From NCBI GenBank assembly GCA_019310745.1, contig JAFDDS010000020.1:1-7706 (forward strand): a DNA stretch of 7,706 nucleotides, read 5' to 3'. Position 1 is the first letter of the stretch; each line of letters opens with the position of its first letter. The DNA comes from Deltaproteobacteria bacterium (GTDB lineage: Bacteria; Desulfobacterota; DSM-4660; Desulfatiglandales; B25-G16). Both the position numbers and the translations under genes were made by a program. Below the pieces are notes generated by a model. It was not told the origin of the DNA. It did not search any database and saw only the letters and a program-made list of their open reading frames with translations. Below are positions 1 to 5,620 of the stretch, piece by piece.

Positions 1-633
1 TCTGAGCGTTTTGGATCTGAAAAGCTCTTCGCCCTCCTTCCAACAGGTGAAAGACTGTTAGAGAGGGCTTTGAGGGTGCACCTGCAAAGTCACATCTCCC
101 CGCTTGTACTGGTAGTTTCCCCAAATCTTCGGAAAACTATCACAGGGAATACGGACACATTTTCATTTTCCGGTCTGGCAGTCGGAAAAAAGGTTGACCA
201 TTGGTTTTCCTTCTCCTGCCGATGGGGAGGGGGGCGACTGGTTGCCAATGAAAACTTCAAGAAAGGAATGTCCTCTTCCATTCACAAGGGTCTAACCTGT
301 CTTACCGATGAAGAGAAAGCTTGCGGGGTACTGATCTCTCTCGCGGATCTTCCTTTTCTGATCCCGCAGACGATTAATTTCCTCATCAATGAATTTCTAA
401 AGGAAAAGATAGGAATGCTTCTCCCTGTGTTCAAAGGCACTACGGGGCATCCGGTCATTGTCGATATCGATCGATTTAAAAACGAGATCAACCAGATTAC
501 CGGAGATGCAGGTCTCAGGGGCCTTATGCATAAATTCCCAGAAGCGGTAAAAAGAATCCTATGGCAGGATGATTCAGTTATATACGATATTGATACTCCC
601 AAGAATCTCAAACGATTGGAAGTTATTAACTGA
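1..633 (+). CDS. mocA: MocA-like molybdenum cofactor cytidylyltransferase (5' end outside window)
   Basis: This is a nucleotidyltransferase of the MobA/MocA (NTP_transf_3) type, expected to join CMP from CTP to molybdopterin in the cytoplasm. The reading frame is open from base 1, so the gene starts left of the window. The first visible residues, SERFGSEKLFALLP, match the family's N-terminal nucleotide-binding loop (S-x-R-M-G-x-x-K-L), so only about a dozen residues should be missing. Further along the 210 visible residues are GMSSS (89-93), ADLP (115-118, the metal-binding aspartate region), GTTGHP (146-151) and the C-terminal DIDTP (196-200), all in the family order. GxxGHP and DIDTP fit MocA better than the GTP-using MobA. 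A MoeA-like gene follows 46 bases later on the same strand, supporting a cofactor role. A related sugar or cofactor nucleotidyltransferase cannot be excluded. An internal TTG at 70 would cut off the nucleotide-binding loop and is not the start. Confidence 0.85.
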   Translation, partial: SERFGSEKLFALLPTGERLLERALRVHLQSHISPLVLVVSPNLRKTITGNTDTFSFSGLAVGKKVDHWFSFSCRWGGGRLVANENFKKGMSSSIHKGLTCLTDEEKACGVLISLADLPFLIPQTINFLINEFLKEKIGMLLPVFKGTTGHPVIVDIDRFKNEINQITGDAGLRGLMHKFPEAVKRILWQDDSVIYDIDTPKNLKRLEVIN

Positions 634-679
634 GTCGTTCAAAAAAAATTCTGTGAGTTACCTATCAAGGTGCATGTAT

Positions 680-1705
680 ATGATTAAATTATCAATCGAA
701 AAGGCTATTGGAAAACCCCTGGCCCATGACATCACACGTATTATTCCAGGAAAATCAAAAGGACCTGCCTTTAAGAAGGGTCATATCCTAAATAAAAAGG
801 ACCTCGCTGTCTTGAGGGATATGGGCAAGTGCAATGTGTATGTTTTTGATCCTAATAGAGGCTACATCCATGAAGATGATGCAGCTAAGGTTTTGGCAGA
901 GGCCTTTCAAAAAGAATGGTTTACCCTTGAGGGACCAAGCGAAGGAAGGTTTAATATAAAGGCCCAGACTAATGGTCTATTTAAAATCAACATTAATCTG
1001 CTCACATTTATAAATCAGACTGAAACAATCATCTGCTCAACCATTCATCAAAATACCGTGTGTTGTAAAGGTATGACTGTGGCAGCTACCAGAATTATAC
1101 CAGTTGCCGTAGAGGAGTCTGAATTCTGGCCAATAGTAGAAGAGATCAGGGATAAGGAGCCTCTTTTAAGGCTTCTTCCATTCTCAAGAAAGCACGTTGG
1201 GGTAGTTGTTACAGGGGAAGAGGTTTTCTCTGGCAGGATAAAAGACTATTCTTTAGATATTCTATCACCTAAGGTTCAATCCCTTGGTGGAAAAATTATC
1301 TCCCACCAAATTTGTCCTGATGATAAGGGGGAAATATCTCGAGCAATAAGGCAGATGGTAAAAGATGGTTGTGATGTTATTATTACTACCGGTGGTCTTT
1401 CCATAGATGCAGATGACGTTACCCTTGATGGAATTATCTCTTCCGGCGCTCAACTTGTATCTTACGGATCCCCGATACTTCCAGGCGCCATGTTTGCTTT
1501 TGCCTATATGGGGAAGACTCCCATTCTTGGTATACCTGCTGCACTTTTCTATTACAAAACCACAGTGCTCGACATCTTTCTCCCAAGGGCAATGTCTGGA
1601 GACACAATTACCAAAGAAGAAATTGTGAGCCTGGGGCATGGGGGATTATGCCTGAATTGTCCAGAATGCAGGTACCCAGTCTGCCCATTTGGAAAGGGAA
1701 TATAA
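680..1705 (+). CDS. MoeA-like molybdopterin-binding protein with Cys-rich C-terminal tail
   Basis: This 341-residue protein is related to MoeA/CinA. The second half (about 172-300) is a molybdopterin-binding (MoCF_biosynth) domain: it opens with HVGVVVTGEEV and carries TTGGLSIDADD from residue 236, the TTGG-x-S-x-x-x-D signature that contacts the pterin. LGIPAALFY follows, where MoeA has its GLPGNP-like loop. Residues 90-160 resemble the divergent MoeA domain ahead of it. It is shorter than true MoeA (about 400 residues) and ends in an unusual tail with cysteines at 324, 327, 330 and 335 (CxxCxxC, then PVCPFGKG), suggesting a bound metal. The ATG at 680 was chosen because AAGGTG lies 7 bases upstream; the ATG at 674 is too close to that site, and the upstream extension to 569 overlaps mocA. 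Its stop overlaps the next start (TAATG). It probably inserts molybdenum or handles cofactor, but the exact step is unknown. Confidence 0.85.
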   Translation: MIKLSIEKAIGKPLAHDITRIIPGKSKGPAFKKGHILNKKDLAVLRDMGKCNVYVFDPNRGYIHEDDAAKVLAEAFQKEWFTLEGPSEGRFNIKAQTNGLFKININLLTFINQTETIICSTIHQNTVCCKGMTVAATRIIPVAVEESEFWPIVEEIRDKEPLLRLLPFSRKHVGVVVTGEEVFSGRIKDYSLDILSPKVQSLGGKIISHQICPDDKGEISRAIRQMVKDGCDVIITTGGLSIDADDVTLDGIISSGAQLVSYGSPILPGAMFAFAYMGKTPILGIPAALFYYKTTVLDIFLPRAMSGDTITKEEIVSLGHGGLCLNCPECRYPVCPFGKGI

Positions 1706-2427
1706 TGGATACTCTTTTACATAGATTTATAAAAGAGATGCGGAAACTTATATCCCAACACGCCCTTGAAAATGAAATGGTTTCTGTTTATGCACGGCCT
1801 CTAACACCTGAGGAGGCAATCGGAAGTCCAGCCCATAACGATTATCCATTGCTAAAGGGGAAAGAGCGGATAATGCAGGCGGTTTTTCAAAATATTAAGG
1901 GCCATGCATACTCCGATCATACCGGAAACTTTTCTGGGAGTCTCTCTCAGGTAATTAATCTCCCCATGGATTCCAATTTTCACAGGGCCCTTTTTGTAGC
2001 TACAGCCAATGCTGTGTTAAGAAAAATAGGAATAATCAAAAAAAGCTGTCACTGCAAAGACGACGATCCAGTGATGTGTGCTACGTATCTAAAAGATGTC
2101 CTTTTACCCTTCTCACCTAAAAGGATAGGGATGATAGGACACCAACCACGCCTACTTGAGGAAGTGTTCCGTAATTTTGAGGTTAGGATCTGTGACAGAG
2201 ACCCTGAAAAAATCGATACTATTCAGTCAGGGGTAAGGGTTGAAGATTCTTCCGTGTATAAAGATATTAAAAAATGGGCAGATCTTATTCTTGTCACAGG
2301 AACAACCCTGGTTAATGATACCATAGACAATTTTACAGGATCTGTTCCTATAATCTTTTACGGGATAACAGTAAGCGGTGCAGCGAAACTTTTACACTTA
2401 CACCATTTCTGCCCTCTGGGAAGGTGA
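1705..2427 (+). CDS. DUF4213/DUF364 protein (putative heavy-metal chelation, Rossmann-like)
   Basis: This 240-residue protein resembles the DUF4213-DUF364 family, whose C-terminal part is described as a Rossmann-like, possibly heavy-metal-chelating domain. Seen here are an N-terminal segment ending near residue 105 (the FHRALFVATANAVLRK helix), a cysteine cluster SCHCKDDDPVMC (Cys115, Cys117, Cys125), then alternating strands and helices including KRIGMIGHQP, VRICDRDP and ADLILVTGTTLVNDT, and a terminal FCPLGR. The ATG at 1705 overlaps the upstream TAA, and GGAAAGGG inside the end of the previous gene is a good ribosome-binding site. The two proteins are therefore translationally coupled and probably work together. 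The longer frame from 1648 lies inside the upstream gene and is not used. No enzymatic activity is established for this family. Handling of metal or cofactor for a molybdoenzyme is an inference from the neighbours and the cysteines. Confidence 0.82.
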   Translation: MDTLLHRFIKEMRKLISQHALENEMVSVYARPLTPEEAIGSPAHNDYPLLKGKERIMQAVFQNIKGHAYSDHTGNFSGSLSQVINLPMDSNFHRALFVATANAVLRKIGIIKKSCHCKDDDPVMCATYLKDVLLPFSPKRIGMIGHQPRLLEEVFRNFEVRICDRDPEKIDTIQSGVRVEDSSVYKDIKKWADLILVTGTTLVNDTIDNFTGSVPIIFYGITVSGAAKLLHLHHFCPLGR

Positions 2428-2435
2428 GTACAGGT

Positions 2436-2921
2436 CTATAGTTCATAAAGGGTTTCATCTCTACATGGGGCGTTATTTTTTTCCCTCGCTCCCTTTTTTT
2501 CAGGGAGAGCAAATGGGTCCTCCTCTAAAATGTCTCCCATCTCCTGCTCAATTTTCTCAGGATCCTCTCCGGCCTCAAGCCTGTTCATTGCCTCCTTCAT
2601 CCCTTTTCCCATATCCAAGCCTGCCATCTCAGAAAGTCTGCGCATCAAATGAGCTGCCTGTTTTGGGTCATCTTCGTTAATATTTTGAGCTTCCTGTGCA
2701 AGCATACCAACAGCCTTTTCCATCTTCTGCTCATCAAAAGGGAGAGATTCCTCACTGTCTCCTTGAGAGCTTTCCCTTAAAACAGAAAAGCTCGATAATA
2801 ATCGTTTTAATTTCATTGTTTTGCATTGAGGACAGATTGGTTGCTTATTTGTTGTTATAGATTTTGAGTAAAAATTAAAGATGGTGTTGCATCTTTCACA
2901 GTAGAATTCATAGATAGGCAT
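2436..2921 (-). CDS. FmdB-type zinc-ribbon protein with acidic C-terminal extension
   Basis: This 161-residue cytoplasmic protein begins MPIYEFYCERC, the hallmark of the FmdB/CxxC_CxxC_SSSS regulatory-type zinc ribbon. Cys8, Cys11, Cys30 and Cys33 form the two CxxC knuckles, followed by a basic MKLKRLLSSFS segment. The rest (about 55-161) is charged and helical, with KQAAHLMRRLSEMAGLDMG and an EAGEDPEKIEQEMGDILEEDPF stretch; this is the long-tailed version of the family rather than the usual 70-110 residues. The start at 2921 is preferred over 2975 because the family begins exactly at MPIYEF and an AGGGGG ribosome-binding site sits just upstream. The gene converges on the DUF364 gene with 8 bases between stops, so it has its own promoter, probably in the 2940-3070 region. 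The name FmdB comes from a proposed regulator of formamidase; the actual function is unknown. Beside a molybdopterin cassette, a redox- or metal-related role is plausible. Confidence 0.85.
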   Translation of the reverse strand: MPIYEFYCERCNTIFNFYSKSITTNKQPICPQCKTMKLKRLLSSFSVLRESSQGDSEESLPFDEQKMEKAVGMLAQEAQNINEDDPKQAAHLMRRLSEMAGLDMGKGMKEAMNRLEAGEDPEKIEQEMGDILEEDPFALPEKKGAREKNNAPCRDETLYEL

Positions 2922-3009
2922 TGCTTCCCCCTTGCTCTCTTTTGGCATAGTATCAGCAGAATATTCCACTGACAAGAAAAATGGGATGTGTTGTTCAATG
3001 AGAAGATTC

Positions 3010-3037
3010 TTGCGATTATGTATTAAATCAGTATAAT
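3010..3037 (+). promoter_or_regulatory. Candidate sigma70-type promoter facing the palindrome and purE
   Basis: A perfect TATAAT (3032-3037) is preceded by TTGCGA (3010-3015, four of six matches to TTGACA) with a 16-base spacer. It would start transcription near 3044, about 475 bases before purE, so the transcript would include the whole palindrome. It may be the original purE promoter, left far upstream by insertion of the repeat. This was judged by eye only. Confidence 0.4.
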
Positions 3038-3070
3038 GAGATCTTTCGATAAATACTTGAGGTTAATTAA

Positions 3071-3464
3071 GACAAACTCGTAAAAAGTCTTTTGCGAGCG
3101 ATTTTGGCCACTTTTGGAAAACAATTCATACAATGCTGAGCGTTAATCCGCCTCGGGCGGATTGAAATCTCCAAACTATTTGAGGAGCATGTGTATGTCT
3201 TTTTTTGTAATGCCCTATACATTCACAGTAATGGGCGGTTTCAAAATGGTGCAAAGCAACGCGTCCTTGTCTTCTATTGCTCCGTATATACGCACCCTTT
3301 TGAAACGCCCCTGAACGGGCCTTTGTTTTGGGCATTTGACAAAAAAAGGCATACATATGCTCCTTCTCAGGACCTTAGGCCGAGTTTTTGGTGATGAGCG
3401 AAGCATTTTATGAATCCCAAAATGGGCATCATGAGCGAGCAAAAGGAATTTTTACGAGAACATC
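3071..3464. repeat. Long imperfect palindrome, MITE-like intergenic repeat
   Basis: The two halves are imperfect reverse complements over about 394 bases. Matching blocks, in nested order, are: CTCGTAAAAA at 3077-3086 against 3449-3458 (10 of 10); 3124-3137 against 3402-3415 (13 of 14); 3184-3215 against 3330-3363 (about 28 of 32, including GGAGCAT, GTATG and a run of T); and 3233-3252 against 3292-3310 around a 39-base centre. The blocks stay in register, so one folded strand would make a long branched hairpin. The ends are terminal-inverted-repeat-like (GAC/GAT then CTCGTAAAAA). There is no transposase and no clear target-site duplication, although TTAATTAA on the left loosely resembles TCAATCAA on the right. 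A non-autonomous mobile element, or two repeat units inserted head to head, fits best; a structured RNA is the alternative. Confidence 0.72.
3145..3163. repeat. Perfect 8-base-pair hairpin inside left palindrome arm
   Basis: AATCCGCC and GGCGGATT flank a 3-base TCG loop. The right arm has no matching hairpin, so this is a separate side structure in the longer element. No T-run follows, so it does not look like an intrinsic terminator. Confidence 0.6.
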
Positions 3465-3517
3465 AATCAAGGAGATAAGAAATCTATACTGTACAAACCT
3501 AAACAAGGATAACGATT

Positions 3518-4006
3518 ATGCACAATAAACCATTAGTGGGTATTGTAATGGGGAGTATCTCTGACAGTGATATCATGGATGAGTGTGTAAAGACACTAAA
3601 GGAGATGGACATAAATTTCGAAATCACCGTATCTTCTGCTCACAGGTCCCCAGATAAAACGAGGGATTATGCTATGAATGCCTCTCATAGGGGAATAGAG
3701 GTTCTTATTGCAGGGGCTGGCTGGGCAGCTCATCTCGCTGGGGTGCTTGCTTCCTATACCACATTACCGGTTATTGGGGTACCTATTGACTCCTCTCCTC
3801 TTAGGGGAATAGACTCCCTCCTTTCAACAGCTCAGATGCCTCCTGGTGTTCCTGTAGCTACTATGGCAATTGGGAAAGGTGGTGCCCGGAATGCCGCTAT
3901 ATTTGCTGCCCAAATACTTGCGCTCAAGCATTCAGACATTGCCACAAGATTGGATCAGTACAAAGAAAGTCCACAATCACGGGCAAAGGGATTGGAAAAA
4001 GATTGA
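3518..4006 (+). CDS. purE: 5-(carboxyamino)imidazole ribonucleotide mutase, class I PurE
   Basis: PurE converts N5-carboxyaminoimidazole ribonucleotide to 4-carboxy-5-aminoimidazole ribonucleotide in de novo purine synthesis, in the cytoplasm as an octamer. The 162-residue length is normal. Visible motifs are GSISDSD (12-18), SSAHRSP (39-45, with the catalytic-site histidine His42), AGAGWAAHLAG (65-75), the QMPPGVPVAT loop and GKGGARNAAIFAAQIL, all in class I order. Class I normally pairs with PurK, which is not in the window. Trp69 sits where most PurE proteins have glycine or methionine, a mild oddity. The ATG is preceded by CAAGGA about 8 bases upstream. The 3' end overlaps the start of tsaC, so the two are co-transcribed. 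The leader contains the long palindrome, and no purine riboswitch is recognisable. Confidence 0.96.
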   Translation: MHNKPLVGIVMGSISDSDIMDECVKTLKEMDINFEITVSSAHRSPDKTRDYAMNASHRGIEVLIAGAGWAAHLAGVLASYTTLPVIGVPIDSSPLRGIDSLLSTAQMPPGVPVATMAIGKGGARNAAIFAAQILALKHSDIATRLDQYKESPQSRAKGLEKD

Positions 4007-4665
4007 GCTGCGTATTTAAAATTACCTCAGATGAATCCCTACAAAAGGGTCTCATTGAAGCTGTTAAAATCATCTCAGAAGGAGGCATTGTGGCCTTTCC
4101 AACGGAATCTTTTTATGGTTTAGGTGTGGATGCCACCAACACTGATGCTGTTGAAAATCTTTTTACAATAAAAAGGAGAGACCATGATTTGCCTATCCTC
4201 ATTTTGATTTCTTCATTGAGGAATCTCCCTCAATATGTTGCGTATACTCCATCAAGCGCAAAAAAACTGGGGGAAAAATTCTGGCCAGGTGGACTTACTA
4301 TGGTTTTTCAGTCTTCTGCTATCTTGTCATCAGCGCTGACATCGAGTACAGGAAAGGTGGGGATCAGGATATCCAGCCATCCTTTAGCAAATACCCTCTC
4401 AAAGACCTTAAATGTTCCAATTACAGCAACGAGTGCCAACATCTCCCGAATGCCCCCTTGTATAAAGGCTGATCAAGTTGTAGAATACTTTAACAATGCT
4501 GTGGACCTCATATTAGATGGAGGCGAAACACAAGGAAAATACCCATCTACTATTCTTGATGTGACAATTGATCCTCCTTTATTAATTCGGGAAGGGATGG
4601 TAAAGGTGGAAGAAATTATTAAAAGTGGCATCTATAAGAAGATAGTTAATCTGTCAAATTGTTAA
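4003..4665 (+). CDS. tsaC: L-threonylcarbamoyladenylate synthase, TsaC/YrdC family
   Basis: TsaC makes L-threonylcarbamoyl-AMP from threonine, bicarbonate and ATP, the first step of the universal t6A37 modification of ANN-decoding tRNAs. The 220-residue protein is a stand-alone YrdC domain without the extra Sua5 C-terminal domain. Motifs are FPTESFYGLG (32-41), KRR (57-59) in the KxR nucleotide/threonine site, FWPGGLT (93-99), VGIRISSHP, TATSANIS (141-148) and the late PSTILDVT. The likely start is a TTG at 4003 that overlaps the purE stop (TTGA). No ATG or GTG lies ahead of the conserved FPTE motif at a sensible distance, and a purine-rich GGGATTGGAAAAAG stretch precedes the TTG. Coupling to purE looks translational. 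The ligase partner TsaD and the accessory TsaB and TsaE are not in the window. Confidence 0.93.
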   Translation: MSCVFKITSDESLQKGLIEAVKIISEGGIVAFPTESFYGLGVDATNTDAVENLFTIKRRDHDLPILILISSLRNLPQYVAYTPSSAKKLGEKFWPGGLTMVFQSSAILSSALTSSTGKVGIRISSHPLANTLSKTLNVPITATSANISRMPPCIKADQVVEYFNNAVDLILDGGETQGKYPSTILDVTIDPPLLIREGMVKVEEIIKSGIYKKIVNLSNC

Positions 4666-4737
4666 ATGGTTAACTCGTAAAAGCAAAATCCCTTAAGTAT
4701 TCAACCAGTTGACTGCTCAACTAATCAACCATCTAAC
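4661..4737. repeat. Inverted repeat in the tsaC-rapZ gap
   Basis: GTTAAATGGTT (4661-4671) pairs with AACCATCTAAC (4727-4737), 10 of 11; with flanks the match is about 14 of 17. A smaller GTTGA/TCAAC hairpin (4708-4721) lies inside, and TCAAC recurs at 4701, 4717 and 4725. The left arm begins in the tsaC stop codon. It also contains AACTCGTAAAA (4672-4682), an 11-mer shared with the large palindrome. It could be a transcription attenuator, an mRNA-processing site or a small intergenic repeat. No T-run follows the stem. Confidence 0.55.
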
Positions 4738-4750
4738 AAACTCTGGATAC

Positions 4751-5620
4751 GTGAAAAATATAAAAATTACAATTATTACCGGCCTTTCAGGGTCAGGAAA
4801 AAGCACAGCGATAAATGCCCTTGAAGATGGTGGTTTCTTCTGTATAGATAATCTTCCGGTTATCCTGCTACCCAAATTTTTTGAGTTAAAGGCCGAGACT
4901 AATTCAGAAATAACTAAGCTTGCCTTAGTTATGGATCTTAGAGAGAAAGAGTTTCTTCGAAGATATCCAGAAATTTTTCAAAAATTTAGGGCTAAAGGAT
5001 ATCTCTTTGAAATACTTTTTCTTGAGGCCTCTACAGAGGTGCTGGTAAGGAGGTATAGTCAGACTCGAAGAAAACACCCTCTGAGTGAAGAAAAAAATCT
5101 CCTTGAAGGGATTCAGGCCGAAAGAGAGGCCCTGAAAGAACTGAGAGAAATTGCAGATCTGATTATTGATACATCAAATTACAACGTTCATGAATTAAAG
5201 GAGATCATCTTAAATCATGCCCTAAAGACAACACCTACAAAAAGGATGAAGATTTATCTTCTATCTTTCGGGTACAAATATGGTATACCCCATGATGCAG
5301 ATCTTGTTATTGATGTTAGGTTCCTGCCTAACCCTTTTTTCGTTCAAGAATTAAAAAACCTTGACGGAACCTATCCACAGGTTAAAAAATATATGAATAG
5401 GTGGAAAGAAACCCATGGTTTTTTAAAGAAATACTTAGCCCTTCTTAACTATCTCATCCCGCTTTATGAAAAAGAAGGGAAATCATCTTTGACCATCGCC
5501 GTAGGATGCACTGCAGGCACACATAGGTCAGTAAGCATTGCAGATACTGTCTTTGGAGAACTTAAGAAAATAAAAAATCCCATTACGCTAACACATAGAG
5601 ATATTGAATTAGACAAATAA
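4751..5620 (+). CDS. rapZ: RapZ (YvcJ/YhbJ) P-loop nucleotide-binding protein
   Basis: This 289-residue protein is of the RapZ/YvcJ family, cytoplasmic ATP/GTP-binding proteins. In E. coli RapZ senses glucosamine-6-phosphate and guides RNase E to the small RNA GlmZ, tuning glmS. Seen here are a Walker A motif GLSGSGKS (11-18), FFCIDNLP (29-36), VMDLRE (60-65), the RRKHPL region, TSNYNVHELK, the C-terminal SFGYKYGIPHDADLVIDVRFLPNPF block, and GCTAGTHRSV (252-261). The last differs from the usual GCTGGxHRSV by one glycine-to-alanine change. The GTG at 4751 is chosen because it places the Walker A motif at the normal distance; the TTG at 4709 would translate through the inverted repeat. The ribosome-binding site is weak (CTGGATAC). 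The stop overlaps the next start (TAATG). RNA-related function outside enterobacteria is not established. Confidence 0.94.
   Translation: MKNIKITIITGLSGSGKSTAINALEDGGFFCIDNLPVILLPKFFELKAETNSEITKLALVMDLREKEFLRRYPEIFQKFRAKGYLFEILFLEASTEVLVRRYSQTRRKHPLSEEKNLLEGIQAEREALKELREIADLIIDTSNYNVHELKEIILNHALKTTPTKRMKIYLLSFGYKYGIPHDADLVIDVRFLPNPFFVQELKNLDGTYPQVKKYMNRWKETHGFLKKYLALLNYLIPLYEKEGKSSLTIAVGCTAGTHRSVSIADTVFGELKKIKNPITLTHRDIELDK

Larger units (their letters stand above)
2922..3517. other. Intergenic region between fmdB-like gene and purE
   Basis: No credible protein gene lies in these 596 bases. The left part (2922-3070) is AT-rich and must hold the promoter for the minus-strand zinc-ribbon gene; AGTATA at 3030-3035 reads TATACT on the minus strand but has no good -35 partner. 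The same stretch carries a plus-strand promoter candidate at 3010-3037. The middle (3071-3464) is a long imperfect palindrome, listed separately. The right part (3465-3517) is the immediate purE leader, with TATACT at 3485-3490 as a possible -10 lacking a convincing -35, and an AAGGA ribosome-binding site. The short open frames on both strands here arise from the palindrome. Confidence 0.75.

Noticed and set aside
569..679. Upstream extension of the MoeA-like frame
   Set aside because: It overlaps the end of mocA in another frame and lacks family similarity; the ATG at 680 has AAGGTG at good spacing.
2922..2975. Longer start (2975) for the zinc-ribbon protein
   Set aside because: The family begins at MPIYEF and a strong ribosome-binding site sits directly before that ATG.
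3307..3330. Intrinsic terminator (GCCC...GGGC then T-rich)
   Set aside because: The stem is only 4 base pairs and the following tract is interrupted by G; it more likely belongs to the palindrome's own pairing.
3336..3361. Promoter with the TTGACA at 3336-3341
   Set aside because: The -35 box is perfect but the nearest acceptable -10 (TATGCT) is only 14 bases away, and nothing fits at 16-18.
3126..3442. Three short open frames (67-76 residues) as genes
   Set aside because: They lie within the palindrome, overlap one another on both strands and match no family I recognise; kept only as an observation.
3465..3517. Purine riboswitch or PurR-type operator before purE
   Set aside because: No recognisable aptamer core or PurR-box palindrome was found in the leader.
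4709..4750. TTG start for RapZ at 4709
   Set aside because: It would code through the inverted repeat and give an atypically long N-terminus ahead of the Walker A motif.
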